Below, one piece after another: positions 1-10,400 of a stretch of 64,000 nucleotides of DNA; the first letter of the stretch is position 1; each line of letters opens with the position of its first letter. The position numbers and the translations under genes are program-made. This stretch comes from Bernardetiaceae bacterium (GTDB lineage Bacteria > Bacteroidota > Bacteroidia > Cytophagales > Thermoflexibacteraceae): the NCBI GenBank assembly GCA_025056255.1, contig JANWVT010000003.1:209181-273180 (forward strand). The letters are read 5' to 3'. The notes beneath the pieces were generated by a model. It did no database searches, was not told where the DNA came from, and saw only the letters and a list, made by a program, of their open reading frames with translations.

Positions 1-55
1 GCTCTTCGCAGCCACATCCCTTTTTTTTGGCATTGTTGCTCAATATGCTCTACTG

Positions 56-1474
56 TCAAATACTATCTCGCAACAAGGGCATACTCATGCAATGCGAGCC
101 ACCCCGTGCACGAGAAAGTTCTGCCGAAGGCAACACAATTAAAGTATTGGTGAGGGTTTGGGGCGACAGTTCGCCAGACTCAAATTTTTGTAGCAAGTCA
201 GCTGCTTTAATTACTCGGAAACCATGTTTAGCAAAAGCCTCAGCAGTTTTGTCATTGCGGTCGTAGCCAATCACAACTCCCTCTTTCAAAGCCAGTAAGT
301 TGCAGGAGTCCGTCCATTGTTCGCGTAGGCTATACGGAAACTCGTAGTCGCCCGAATAAATAAACTGTGTAGGTTCGGTGGCGTGCAAATCGTTCTTACT
401 AATATCGTCCAGCAGGTCTTCCATGTTGTCAAACTCATAAAATTGGTTGTTTTTTTTTACAAATTGAATGATTTTCAGTTTGTTTTCATCGCCTTTTTTG
501 TAAAATTTATCTAATAAGTCTTTTTCTTCCAAGTTGCGTTTCGAGAACTTACCATATAACACCCACATGTTGCGCTTCACTTGCGTAAAAACAGTATCAA
601 TATGCATAAAGTCGCGCTTGGCAGGAATGCGAATAACAGTAACCTTGTCCAATACATCGCGATTGAACATTGTTTGGATAATTTTATTAACTGCATGTGC
701 ACTGGTGCGCTCGCTGATACCAACGAGCAAGTGATTGGGTGCCACTATCATAATATCGCCTCCTTCCAGGGTAACTTGGCGGTTTTCGCGTTCGGTGCCG
801 TCTAATAGAAAAAACTGCTCGTCGTCGGGAATTTCAATGATGTTTTGGCGAATGCTTTCAAAAGCAGGATGATAGTAGAACACGTAACGCGCAATAAACG
901 ACTCGCGGCGGCGTGCCTCCTTAGCAGGGCGGTTCAATAAAATATAATTGTTAATAGTAATGCCAATGTCGCGGGTAAAAATGAAGTTGGGAACAGGAGC
1001 AAAAATCATCTTTTCGTTGGGCAACGCACCAGAGATGATAGTTTTTGCTAGCAGGCGTGGCTCTAAGCGCAACAACTCGTTTTGCAAAGTGAATGAACAG
1101 CGCTCTAAGGCAGCAATAGAGGCTACAATTTCCCGACGAATGCCTGTATCTGTCAAAATATCTCCCAGCAGGTATTCGATATCCATCACCTTATCGGAAG
1201 CATGGAAATGCGGGTCTTCGGGCTTATAAAACCGCCGGTGATGGTCTGGGTGGTCAATCTCGGCTAATTTGCCACGCACTTTATCAGGGTCTAAAAAATA
1301 AAGCAATATCTTCACATAATAATCATATTCCTCGCGACGCATGGTTTGTAGGTGAACAATATCTTCAAATAGCCAATCTTGTGCTTTTGAAGGAACCACT
1401 TTTCCTAAACCACTGTCGGGGCTATGAATAATGAGTCGGCGTAAGGTGCCAATTTCAGAATTTACGTGAATCAT
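56..1474 (-). CDS. arcA: arginine deiminase family protein
   Basis: Likely hydrolyses L-arginine to citrulline and ammonia in the cytoplasm. The 472-residue protein carries the guanidine-modifying-enzyme signatures in order: FTRD at 166-169, EGGD at 237-240, GISERTS at 252-258, HIDTVF with His291, and a C-terminal RGGSHCMSMP block with the nucleophile Cys462. It is about 60 residues longer than classic bacterial arginine deiminases. No carbamoyltransferase or carbamate kinase is adjacent, so it is not part of a visible ADI operon. It diverges from glutamate dehydrogenase across a 93-base gap, which suggests a shared role in amino-acid nitrogen metabolism. A citrullinating or dimethylarginine-type relative is possible, but FTRD plus CMSMP favour true arginine deiminase. 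Confidence 0.88.
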   Translation of the reverse strand: MIHVNSEIGTLRRLIIHSPDSGLGKVVPSKAQDWLFEDIVHLQTMRREEYDYYVKILLYFLDPDKVRGKLAEIDHPDHHRRFYKPEDPHFHASDKVMDIEYLLGDILTDTGIRREIVASIAALERCSFTLQNELLRLEPRLLAKTIISGALPNEKMIFAPVPNFIFTRDIGITINNYILLNRPAKEARRRESFIARYVFYYHPAFESIRQNIIEIPDDEQFFLLDGTERENRQVTLEGGDIMIVAPNHLLVGISERTSAHAVNKIIQTMFNRDVLDKVTVIRIPAKRDFMHIDTVFTQVKRNMWVLYGKFSKRNLEEKDLLDKFYKKGDENKLKIIQFVKKNNQFYEFDNMEDLLDDISKNDLHATEPTQFIYSGDYEFPYSLREQWTDSCNLLALKEGVVIGYDRNDKTAEAFAKHGFRVIKAADLLQKFESGELSPQTLTNTLIVLPSAELSRARGGSHCMSMPLLRDSI

Positions 1475-1502
1475 AAGTCAGCTATCTTCATTTGAGCGGC
1501 AA

Positions 1503-1535
1503 TTTGGCAAATCACAAGTAATATTTCTACATTTG
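1503..1535 (+). promoter_or_regulatory. Bacteroidota-type promoter for glutamate dehydrogenase
   Basis: TTTG at 1503-1506 is followed after 21 bases by TACATTTG at 1528-1535. This matches the -33 TTTG / -7 TAnnTTTG consensus recognised by the Bacteroidota primary sigma factor. Transcription would start near 1542, about 26 bases before the ATG at 1568. Confidence 0.55.
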
Positions 1536-1567
1536 CCGCACCAATTCCAATAAATCAACATTCAATT

Positions 1568-2854
1568 ATGGCTAGTCAAGCGCAGTATATAGAGCCTGCA
1601 CCCATTAAAGACAAAGAGAACCCATTTGAATCCATGATGTCTCGCTTCAACGATGCAGCTAACATCCTTGGATTAGATGACGAAACGTATGAAGTGTTGA
1701 AGCGTCCGCACCGTCAGGTGATTGTATCATTGCCTATTACCATGGATAATGGCAAAATAAAAGTGTTTGAAGGATACCGGGTCATTCATTCCAATATTTT
1801 AGGACCGGCAAAAGGCGGCATTCGCTACGACTTAGGAGTAAACTTAGACGAGGTAAAAGCACTTGCAGCTTGGATGACTTGGAAATGTGCCGTGGTAGAT
1901 ATTCCGTATGGAGGCGGTAAAGGAGGTATTGTTTGCGACCCACGGAGCATGTCTACTGGCGAATTGGAACGCCTTACTCGCGCCTACACTTCCGCTTTGG
2001 TAGATGTTTTCGGTCCGGACAAAGATATTCCTGCCCCCGACATGGGTACAGGCGAACGAGAAATGGCTTGGCTAATGGACGAGTACTCCAAAGCACAAGG
2101 CAAAACTGAACCTGCCGTAGTAACAGGTAAGCCGCTTGTACTGGGCGGTTCGTTAGGACGTTCGGCAGCTACTGGACGAGGTGTAATGGTTACTGCCCTT
2201 GCTGCCATGGAAAAACTCAAACTTAACCCAGCTAAATCTACTTGTGCTGTGCAAGGGTTTGGCAACGTAGGTTCGCACGCTGCCTTACTGATGGAAGAAC
2301 GCGGGTTGAAAATCTGTGGCATTAGCGATCATACCGGCGCTTACTGGAACGACAAAGGCATTGACGTTGAAAAGGCTATTGAATACAAAAATAAAAACAA
2401 CGGCGTTTTGCAAGGCTTTGACGGCGGCGAGCCTATCACTAACGCCGAATTGTTGGAAGCTAAGGTAGACGTGCTGATTCCAGCTGCAAAAGAAGACGTT
2501 ATCACGCAGGAAAACGCACCACGAATTCGCGCTAAATTAATTGTAGAGGGAGCTAACGGTCCGACTTCCGCCAAAGCAGACAGCACTTTGTACAACAATG
2601 AAGTATCTGTGGTGCCTGATATTTTGGCTAATGCGGGGGGGGTAACGGTTTCCTATTTTGAATGGGTACAGAACCGAATCGGCTACAAGTGGCCGCTCGA
2701 CCGCATCAACCGCCGTACCGACCGCGCGATGAAAGACGCTTTTGAGCGCGTTTATAAAACTGCTCAAAAACACAATATTTCGCTGCGTCTGGCTGCTTAC
2801 GTAGTAGCTATTGCCAAAGTAGCCGAAACTTACAAATACCGTGGCGGTTATTAA
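1568..2854 (+). CDS. gdhA: glutamate dehydrogenase (Glu/Leu/Phe/Val dehydrogenase family)
   Basis: Catalyses NAD(P)-dependent interconversion of glutamate and 2-oxoglutarate plus ammonia. The 428-residue length is standard for hexameric GDH. The dimerisation/substrate domain has Lys106 in MTWK and the catalytic Lys118 in PYGGGKGG. The Rossmann domain carries GFGNVGSHAA at about 230-239 for the dinucleotide. PAPDMGTGEREMAW near 156-168 is typical of GDH and argues against leucine or phenylalanine dehydrogenase, which are shorter and differ here. It is transcribed alone: a good promoter precedes it and a hairpin terminator follows. Cofactor preference cannot be read safely from the sequence. 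Confidence 0.95.
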   Translation: MASQAQYIEPAPIKDKENPFESMMSRFNDAANILGLDDETYEVLKRPHRQVIVSLPITMDNGKIKVFEGYRVIHSNILGPAKGGIRYDLGVNLDEVKALAAWMTWKCAVVDIPYGGGKGGIVCDPRSMSTGELERLTRAYTSALVDVFGPDKDIPAPDMGTGEREMAWLMDEYSKAQGKTEPAVVTGKPLVLGGSLGRSAATGRGVMVTALAAMEKLKLNPAKSTCAVQGFGNVGSHAALLMEERGLKICGISDHTGAYWNDKGIDVEKAIEYKNKNNGVLQGFDGGEPITNAELLEAKVDVLIPAAKEDVITQENAPRIRAKLIVEGANGPTSAKADSTLYNNEVSVVPDILANAGGVTVSYFEWVQNRIGYKWPLDRINRRTDRAMKDAFERVYKTAQKHNISLRLAAYVVAIAKVAETYKYRGGY

Positions 2855-2894
2855 GATTCTATGCAATAGTGGCACAGCCTTTTGCAGGCTGGCT

Positions 2895-2933
2895 AAAAAA
2901 CCCTAAAAGCCTGAAAACTTTTAGGGTTTTTTT
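2895..2933 (+). terminator. rho-independent terminator after gdhA
   Basis: The perfect arms CCCTAAAAG (2901-2909) and CTTTTAGGG (2918-2926) are extended by A and T runs, and a T-tract follows to 2933. It separates gdhA from the metal-response operon. Confidence 0.85.
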
Positions 2934-2969
2934 CCGTTAATCAGCGCTCAAACCTTGTTGCTCAAAGCA

Positions 2970-3653
2970 TTGAAAAAAATATTGCTCATAGAAGACGATT
3001 TTACCTTGAGTCGGAATATCAAAGAAGCCCTGACAGATGCCAACTGGCAGGTAGAAGTCGCCTATCAAGGTGCTATTGCAGAAAAACTGCTCCAAAGAGA
3101 ATTTTACGATTGCATCATATTAGACATCAATTTACCCGACAAAAGCGGTTATGACATTTGTCAACATTTTCGGCGCTACAACCAGTCCACACCTGTTCTT
3201 ATGCTAACCGCCTTCGGAGAACTGGAAGACAAGGTACAAGGCTTTGAGTGTGGAGCAGATGACTACCTGACTAAGCCTTTCTATATTCGGGAGTTGATTT
3301 TGCGCATACAATCGCTGCTGAAACGCAGCGAAAAAACGGCGGCTGCCGTGAAAGAAATCCTCACTGTGGGCGATATTGTGATTGACTTATCGGCGAAGGC
3401 TGTCAGCAGACAGGGCAAAACAATAGACCTTACGCCCCGAGAGCTCCAAATATTGGTCAAATTAGCTGAAAATCAAGGGGAAGTTATTTCCAAAAAGGAA
3501 CTCATTGAAACCATTTGGGGGCGCTCCATAGACATTAACACCAACACCATTGAAGTGTATATCAACTTTTTGCGCAATAAAATTGACAAGCCTTTTGGTA
3601 CAAACTCCATCCGTACCAAGCCCGGCTACGGCTATTACTTAGATGCCCAATGA
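2970..3653 (+). CDS. OmpR/PhoB-family response regulator of the Czc operon
   Basis: Transcriptional response regulator. The N-terminal receiver has the acidic pair EDD, the phospho-acceptor Asp in ILDINLPD, and the conserved Lys in LTKP. The C-terminal winged helix ends with the typical IRTKPGYGYYL wing. No ATG is available. Of three in-frame TTG codons (2955, 2958, 2970), the one at 2970 gives the canonical start MKKILLIEDD, so I prefer it. The stop overlaps the ATG of the sensor kinase, giving tight translational coupling. The location ahead of czcCBA makes it a CzcR/CusR-type regulator that probably binds the repeats at 4998-5035. Confidence 0.9.
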   Translation: MKKILLIEDDFTLSRNIKEALTDANWQVEVAYQGAIAEKLLQREFYDCIILDINLPDKSGYDICQHFRRYNQSTPVLMLTAFGELEDKVQGFECGADDYLTKPFYIRELILRIQSLLKRSEKTAAAVKEILTVGDIVIDLSAKAVSRQGKTIDLTPRELQILVKLAENQGEVISKKELIETIWGRSIDINTNTIEVYINFLRNKIDKPFGTNSIRTKPGYGYYLDAQ

Positions 3654-5008
3654 ACATCCGCAACAAAATACAGTTGTATGTTTCCTCTTCCGTTACTTTA
3701 CTTGCCGGAGCAGTGCTATTTTTCATTTACCAGCTTTTTGCCAACTATCGCGAAGAAGAATTTCAGCAGCGGCAGAAAGAAAGAATTACCAATACGCTGC
3801 GCTTCATTACTGAAATAGAAAAAGCAGACAGCGAACTGATTGAAACATTAGACCAATTGACCATACATAAGTTGTATGACGAAAAGCTGCTGATTTTCAA
3901 CAAAAACAAAGAACTGATTTACACCAGCATTGACGACACACCCATTCCGTACCCTGAAAAAATCTTGCAACAACTCTCCGCCAATCAAACATGGGTAGAA
4001 CAAAAAGACGGCAAATACGATGTCATCGGCATTTACATTGAAAAAGACAACAAAGCCTATTACGGTATCAGCAAAGCCTATGACCGCTTTGGCTACTCTA
4101 AACTCAACTATTTGCGCAACGTACTGATTGCGGCTTTCTTTGTCATCGTTACCGTTTTACTGGCAACTACCTATTGGATTGCACGCAGCATTACCCGACC
4201 GCTGACGGCTATCACCCGACAAATTGCAGGCTATTCTATCGGACAGACGACCCCTGAACAATCCTTAGCCACCACCAAAGATGAAATCGCTATTTTGGCA
4301 AACAAATTTGCACTGCTTGTAAAACGCACCAACGAAGCATTTTTATTCCAAAAACATTTTATTCATCACCTTTCACATGAATTAAAAACCCCTATCAGCA
4401 TTTTGGTTTCCAACTTTGAACGGATGGAGCGAGCAACCTCTCTCAAAGCCTTGCACAGTATGCTCCAAGAGCAAAAAGAGAACACCAAAGGATTGAGCGA
4501 AATCATAGATGCCTTGCTGGCAATATCAAAGTCCGAAACAGGGGGCTTGCCTGCCGTTGAACCTTTGCGGATAGATGAACTATTGTTTGATGTTGCCGAA
4601 GAGGTCAAAGCCGTATTTTCCGAGTTTATCATGGCTGTTCACTATGCCCCCAATAGTGAGGCAAACTTGACCATACGCGGCAGTAAGCGACTGTTGGGAA
4701 TAGTCTTCCGAAATCTGCTTCACAATGCCGCCCAATACAGTCCGGAACAAAAAGTAGGGGTAGAACTTTCTGCCGACAGCGGCTATTTGTCCATTGCTTT
4801 TCAGAATCGGGGGGCAGGCATTACGCCTGATGAACAACCGTTTCTGTTTCAACATTTTTTCAGAGGTGCAAACAGCCAAGGCAAACGCGGCTTAGGACTG
4901 GGGTTGGTGCTGGCTCATAAAATTGTTTCTCTGCATGGTGGCATTATCTGTTACCAAATAGATGAGGCAGGCACGAATGTATTTACCGTTTCGCTGCCTT
5001 TAAGCTAA
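3650..5008 (+). CDS. membrane sensor histidine kinase paired with the metal-response regulator
   Basis: A 452-residue two-component kinase. TM1 is at about 10-30, a small extracytoplasmic sensor at about 32-155, and TM2 at about 156-178. A HAMP-like linker starts at TRPL, the dimerisation helix carries HHLSHELKTP with phospho-acceptor His243, and the ATPase domain shows the N box (RNLLHNAAQYSP) and the GLGLGL G2 box near the end. Its ATG overlaps the regulator stop codon by 4 bases. Gene order regulator-kinase-czcCBA matches CzcRS/CusRS systems, so it probably senses excess periplasmic metal. The ligand cannot be read from the sequence. Confidence 0.9.
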   Translation: MNIRNKIQLYVSSSVTLLAGAVLFFIYQLFANYREEEFQQRQKERITNTLRFITEIEKADSELIETLDQLTIHKLYDEKLLIFNKNKELIYTSIDDTPIPYPEKILQQLSANQTWVEQKDGKYDVIGIYIEKDNKAYYGISKAYDRFGYSKLNYLRNVLIAAFFVIVTVLLATTYWIARSITRPLTAITRQIAGYSIGQTTPEQSLATTKDEIAILANKFALLVKRTNEAFLFQKHFIHHLSHELKTPISILVSNFERMERATSLKALHSMLQEQKENTKGLSEIIDALLAISKSETGGLPAVEPLRIDELLFDVAEEVKAVFSEFIMAVHYAPNSEANLTIRGSKRLLGIVFRNLLHNAAQYSPEQKVGVELSADSGYLSIAFQNRGAGITPDEQPFLFQHFFRGANSQGKRGLGLGLVLAHKIVSLHGGIICYQIDEAGTNVFTVSLPLS

Positions 5009-5035
5009 ATTTTAACGGCTTTAAGGTCTTTTTAA
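4998..5035 (+). promoter_or_regulatory. phased CTTTAAG/TTTAA repeats, candidate response-regulator operator for czcCBA
   Basis: TTTAA occurs at 4999, 5011, 5020 and 5031, that is, at 12, 9 and 11-base intervals. Two copies are the full CTTTAAG (4998-5004 and 5019-5025), exactly 21 bases or two helical turns apart. Helically phased direct repeats are the usual binding pattern of OmpR-family dimers. The array overlaps the kinase stop codon and lies 26-60 bases before the czcC ATG. Confidence 0.45.
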
Positions 5036-5060
5036 GATTTTTTGCAGGTGCTTTGTAAGC

Positions 5061-6320
5061 ATGAAGCACCTACCCAAAAATTTTTTTTTGCTCATGGTTG
5101 GCGGGCTATTGAGCCATTGTACTTATGCAGCAGACACACTTCGAATCAATATCAGGCAGGCAGACAGCATTTTTCAAGTGCGCAACTATTACCTGTTGGC
5201 AGCCGCACTCAATGTAGAAGCACAGCGCGCACAAGTGCTGCAAGCAAGTCTTTATCCCAACCCGGTATTTACGGCTGACCTGAATGCATTTAATCCGGAG
5301 CGCAGCCGCATAGTCGATATTGGTTCGCAAGGGCAAAAAGCCTTTCAGATAGAACAACTCATTTTGCTGGGAGGAAAAAAGAAAGCCGAAGTACAATTGG
5401 CGCGCACCAATGCCCTAATTGCAGAAACCGAACTGCAACGGCTTGTCCGCGAGTTAAAATTTCGGTTGCATACCCAACTGTTTACCTGTGGGCAACAGTG
5501 GCTACTACTTGCTAAATACAACAGCCAAATGGCACTGCTGGATACCCTGCTGAACACCTACGGCGAACAGGCAGCCAAAGGCAATATCCCGCTCAAAGAG
5601 GTAGTGCGCCTCAAAAGCGCTTATTTGAAGTTAGGCAACGACCGTGCAGCCCTCTATCAGGATTTTTACGAAACGCAAGCGCAACTGCAAACCCTGCTGC
5701 AAACCGATAAAATCATTCGGTTTGAGTTTGCCGAAAGCGAAATTACGGGCTACATCAAAGATGTTGCCTTGAGCCAACTGCAACAGGAAGCACTCAACTC
5801 CCGCCCCGAATGGCTGCTGATGCAACAGCAAAAAAGTTTTGCCGAGCAGTATTTGGCGTATCAGCAAAAATTGGCAATCCCCAACCTTAACTTGTTTGCC
5901 AACTACGACCAGCGCGGCGGTGCTTTTAACGACCAACTCAATGTGGGGCTGAACATAGAGCTTCCCCTGTTCAACCGCAACCAAGGGAACATCCGCAGTG
6001 CCCGCTACAAGTTGCAAGAAACCGAACAACTCCTCAAAGCCTTTGAAAACGAAATGATGAGCCGCCTGCAAACAAGTTACAGCAGCTATCGGCAAACCAT
6101 ATCGGACTATAACAAGGCTTCGCGCCTTTACAATGCAGACTTTGACGTTATCCTGAAAGGCATTACCGATAACTTCCGCAAACGCAACGTGTCCATTATT
6201 GAATTCATTGACTTTTTTGAGTCGTACAACGATGCGCTTTCCGAACTAACACGCAGCAAAATCCAGTTAGTAACCTCTGCCGAACAACTCAATCTTCTTA
6301 CCGGAAAAGATATTTATTAA
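5061..6320 (+). CDS. czcC: CzcC-type TolC-family outer-membrane factor
   Basis: Outer-membrane channel of a tripartite heavy-metal exporter. An N-terminal signal peptide (about 1-23, KNFFLLMVGGLLSHCTYA) is followed by the two long coiled-coil/beta-barrel repeats of the TolC/OEP family. Recognisable segments are SLYPNPVFTADL near 70, a QLILLGGKK tract near 97, and LNVGLNIELPLFNRNQGNI in the second half. The 419-residue length is normal for CzcC. The ATG at 5061 is chosen over the shorter frame at 5042 because it yields the signal peptide. It is first in the czcCBA order, with one base between its stop and the next ATG. Confidence 0.88.
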   Translation: MKHLPKNFFLLMVGGLLSHCTYAADTLRINIRQADSIFQVRNYYLLAAALNVEAQRAQVLQASLYPNPVFTADLNAFNPERSRIVDIGSQGQKAFQIEQLILLGGKKKAEVQLARTNALIAETELQRLVRELKFRLHTQLFTCGQQWLLLAKYNSQMALLDTLLNTYGEQAAKGNIPLKEVVRLKSAYLKLGNDRAALYQDFYETQAQLQTLLQTDKIIRFEFAESEITGYIKDVALSQLQQEALNSRPEWLLMQQQKSFAEQYLAYQQKLAIPNLNLFANYDQRGGAFNDQLNVGLNIELPLFNRNQGNIRSARYKLQETEQLLKAFENEMMSRLQTSYSSYRQTISDYNKASRLYNADFDVILKGITDNFRKRNVSIIEFIDFFESYNDALSELTRSKIQLVTSAEQLNLLTGKDIY

Positions 6321-6321
6321 T

Positions 6322-7413
6322 ATGCAACGATTCCTCTTCATACCTGCTGCCCTGCTGATGGGGGCTTTAATAGCTGTCGGATGTACCGAAAAACAGCCTG
6401 CCGAGCCGGAGCAAATCGCTTTTTCAATGAGCGACAACATGTTGAAAAAAGTAACTTTTCACAAAGCCGACAGCAGCGAAGTAAAAAACGAATTGCGCTT
6501 TTTCGGCAAAATAGCCGCCGACAACAATAAACTTGCACAAGTTTACCCGATTGTAAGCGGTGTAGTCAAATCTATTGCCGTAGAACTGGGCGACTACGTC
6601 CAACAAGGGCAGGTGTTGGCAAGCATAGAAAGCAGCGAAGTTGCCGAATTTCAGAAAGAAATGCTCAATGCGCTTAGCGAAGTTGCCATTGCCGAAAAAA
6701 ATCTGGCAGTTGCCCGCGACCTTTTTGCAGGTAAACTCAACTCGGAAAAGGATGTGGCTGTTGCCGAAAAAGAGCTGGAAAAAGCCAAAGCCGAACTCAC
6801 GCGGATTACCGAAATATACAAGATTTACAGCCTGAAAAATGGCTCTATCTACAATGTTACAGCCCCCATCAGCGGCTTTATCGTCAATAAAAAAATCAAC
6901 CAAAACGAGCAAATTCGCCCCGACATTTCCGAGCCGCTGTTTTCTATTGCCGAAATCAACGAAGTATGGGCACTTGCCAATATCACTGAAAGCGATATTG
7001 CCAAAGTGCAGGTAGGCTACGAAGCCGACATTAGAACGCTGGCTTTCCCCGATTCGGTCTATCGCGGCAAGATTGACAAAATATTTAACGCCATAGACCC
7101 CGAAACCAAATCCATGAAAGTGCGGGTGCGCATTCCGAACAAAAATTTGATGCTCAAACCCGAAATGAACTGCACCGTATCGGTTCGCTTTTCAGAAAAG
7201 AAAAAAATGATTTGCGTGCCCTCCGCCGCGGTCATTTTTGATAAAAACAAGTATTGGGTGATGGTATTTAAAGACCGCTACAACATAGAAACACGCCAAG
7301 TAGAGCCATACAGGCAGCTGCCCGATGTTACCTACCTTTCGGCAGGACTGAATGCAGGCGAGCAAGTAATTGTCAAAAATGCCCTGCTGGTTTACGATGC
7401 CCTCAACGATTAA
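6322..7413 (+). CDS. czcB: CzcB-type periplasmic adaptor lipoprotein
   Basis: Membrane-fusion subunit linking the RND pump to the outer-membrane channel. It starts with a lipoprotein signal whose lipobox IAVGC puts the lipidated Cys at residue 21. A lipoyl-like barrel half (VSGVVKSIAVELGDYVQQGQVLASIES), a helical hairpin rich in Ala/Glu/Lys, the second barrel half (VTAPISGFIV) and a beta-barrel domain follow. At 363 residues it lacks the long His/Met-rich N-terminal metal chaperone domain of some CzcB/CusB proteins. It is encoded one base after czcC. Confidence 0.9.
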   Translation: MQRFLFIPAALLMGALIAVGCTEKQPAEPEQIAFSMSDNMLKKVTFHKADSSEVKNELRFFGKIAADNNKLAQVYPIVSGVVKSIAVELGDYVQQGQVLASIESSEVAEFQKEMLNALSEVAIAEKNLAVARDLFAGKLNSEKDVAVAEKELEKAKAELTRITEIYKIYSLKNGSIYNVTAPISGFIVNKKINQNEQIRPDISEPLFSIAEINEVWALANITESDIAKVQVGYEADIRTLAFPDSVYRGKIDKIFNAIDPETKSMKVRVRIPNKNLMLKPEMNCTVSVRFSEKKKMICVPSAAVIFDKNKYWVMVFKDRYNIETRQVEPYRQLPDVTYLSAGLNAGEQVIVKNALLVYDALND

Positions 7414-7446
7414 ACCAAGCTCTTTATTCGTTTCCTGATAACAACC

Positions 7447-10400
7447 ATGAATGCGCTCATTAAAAATATCATCAGCTTTTCGCTCAAAAATCGGCTATTT
7501 ACCTTTTTGTGGGTAGTGCTGCTATTGATTGCAGGCATTGTCAGCTTTATCAGAATACCCATAGAAGCATTTCCCGACGTTACTAATACGCAAATCATCA
7601 TTGTAACCGAATGGCGCGGGCGCAGTGCGGAAGAAGTTGAACGCTTTGTTACCACGCCCATTGAAATTGCTTTGAACAGCGTACAGCGCAAAACCAGCGT
7701 GCGCAGCATTACCATGTTCGGGCTGAGCGTTATCAAAGTTATCTTTGACGACGATGTAGAAGATTTTTTTGCCCGCCAACAGGTCAATAATCAACTGTTC
7801 AACGTGCAACTGCCCGAAGGCGTAGAACCGGAAGTGCAACCCCCCTACGGACCTACGGGCGAAATTTTTCGCTACATCCTGCAAAGTCCGCAACGCGACT
7901 CTCGCGAATTGCTCACCCTGCAAAACTGGACGATAGACCGCGAACTGCGCAGCGTGCCGGGCGTAGCCGATGTAGTGGCGTTTGGCGGACAAGAAAAAAT
8001 CTATGAAATCACGATTGACCCTGTCAAACTGCAACGCTATAACCTCACACCGCTCGAGCTTTATGAAGCAGTTAGTAAAGCCAACTTGAACGTAGGCGGC
8101 GATGTGATTGAAAAAAATGGGCAGGCATACGTTGTGCGCGGCATCGGTCTTTTAGATAGCCGCCGCGACATTGAAAACACCATTGTAGATATTTTCAACG
8201 ACAACCCGCTTCTGGTAAAAGATGTGGCAACGGTGCAGGAAACAAGCGCGCCACGCGTAGGGCAAGCAGGCTTCAACGACCAAAACGACATTGTGGAAGG
8301 CATTGTTGTGATGCGAAAAGGCGAAAACCCAAGTGCCGTATTGGAACGGGTCAAAGCAAAAATTGAGGAACTCAACACCCAAATTTTGCCCTCTGATGTC
8401 AAAATGGTAACTTTTTATGACCGCGACAACCTGATGCAATACTGCACCGCAACCGTTATGCACAATTTGGCGGAAGGCATTGTGCTGGTTACGGTCATCG
8501 TTTTTCTGTTCATGGCAGACTGGCGCACCACCGTTATTGTTGCCGTTGTCATTCCGCTGTCACTTTTGTTTGCCTTTTTTATGCTCCAACTAAAAGGCAT
8601 GAGCGCCAACCTGATTTCACTGGGTGCAATTGACTTCGGCATTATCATAGACGGGGCTGTGGTGATGGTGGAAGGCATTTTCGTCGCCCTTGACCATAAA
8701 GCCCATCAGGTAGGGATGCAACGGTTCAATCGCCTTGCCAAGTTGGGGCTGATTAAAAATACGGGCATCCAAATGGGCAAAGCCATTTTTTTCTCTAAGC
8801 TGATTATTATTTCGGCACTGTTGCCCATTTTTTCGTTTGAAAAAGTAGAGGGCAAAATGTTTTCCCCTCTTGCATGGACATTGGGCTTTGCCCTGCTGGG
8901 CGCGCTCATCTTTACGCTGACCTTAGTACCCGTGCTTGCCTCTTTCCTGCTCAAACGCAACGTGCAGGAAAAAGAATATTTTTTTACCCGATGGATTAAC
9001 CATTCAGTAGAACGTGCCTTTCGCTTTACTTTCGGGCATAAGTTCATCACTATTTTGGTAGCGCTGGTCAGTTTTGCGCTCACTATGTTTTCTACCCGAT
9101 GGCTGGGAACCGAATTCTTACCGCAACTCAACGAAGGTGCGCTTTGGGTAACTGCCGAACTGCCCATGAGCATGTCATTAACCGAAAGCGTAGAACTTAC
9201 TAACGAACTGCGGCAAAAATTGCGCAACTTCCCCGAAGTAAAAGATGTGCTCTCTCAAACCGGACGCAGCAACGACGGCACCGACCCCAACGGATTCTAT
9301 TTTGTTCAGTTTCAGGTAGATTTGATACCCAAAGACCGTTGGCGCAAGGGTATCACCATAGACCACATCATCGCCGAAATGGATGCAGAACTGTCGCGCT
9401 ATCAGGGCATTCTCTACAACTATTCCCAACCGATTATAGACAACGTGGCAGAAGCCGCCGCGGGCATTAAGGCTGCCAATGCCATTAAAATCTATGGTAA
9501 CAGCTTAGAGCAGTTAGACGAACTGGCAAACTTGGTGATAGACAAAATCAAAGATATACCGGGCGTTAAAGATGTCGGCATTTTGCGCAACATCGGACAG
9601 CCCGAAATGAGCGTCATACTTGATGAAGAAAAAATGGCGATGTACGGTGTTACCAAAGCCGATGCGCAAACCGTGATTGAAATGGCAGTGGGAGGCAAAA
9701 CCGCTACTGTTAAGTACGAAGGTGAACGCAAATTTGATATTCGCATCCGTTACCGAAAGGACTTCCGCAACAACGAAAACGACATTATGATGCTGATGAT
9801 TCCCACCATTACGGGTAACAAAATACCCTTGAAAGAAATAGCAAGCATCAAACAGGTTACGGGACCTGCATTCATTTATCGGGACAATACCAAACGTTTC
9901 ATTGGTGTTAAGTTCTCCGTCCGCGAACGCGACTTGGGCAGTACCATTGCCGAAGCACAAGAGAAAGTAAAAGAAATAGAACTGCCCGAAGGCTACCGCA
10001 TCAGTTGGACAGGTGAGTTTGAAAATCAGGTGCGGGCTACCCAACGCTTGGGGCAGGTTACGCCTGTCAGCCTGTTGCTGATTTTCCTGCTGCTGTTCGT
10101 TATGTTCGGCAATGTGCGCGATGCCGCTTTTGTGCTGATTAACGTGCCTTTTGCCCTTATTGGTGGCATTTTAGCACTGCACCTGACAGGCATCAACTTT
10201 GGAATTTCCGCAGGGGTCGGCTTTATTGCTCTTTTCGGTATTTGCGTGCAAAACGGCGTTATCCTGATTTCCGAATTTCAAAAGCAACACAAAGCCCTCA
10301 AAAATGCGACAGAGGCTATTTTACAATCCGTGAAAATCAGGACGCGACCGGTCGTAATGACCGCACTAATGGCTGCCATCGGACTTTTACCTGCTGCCAC

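Noticed and set aside
1..33. Minus-strand ATG at 33 with 11 open codons (MPKKRDVAAKS) running off the left edge, 22 bases after the arginine deiminase stop
   Set aside because: Too short to support as a gene; it could be the start of the next operon gene and is worth checking with sequence to the left.
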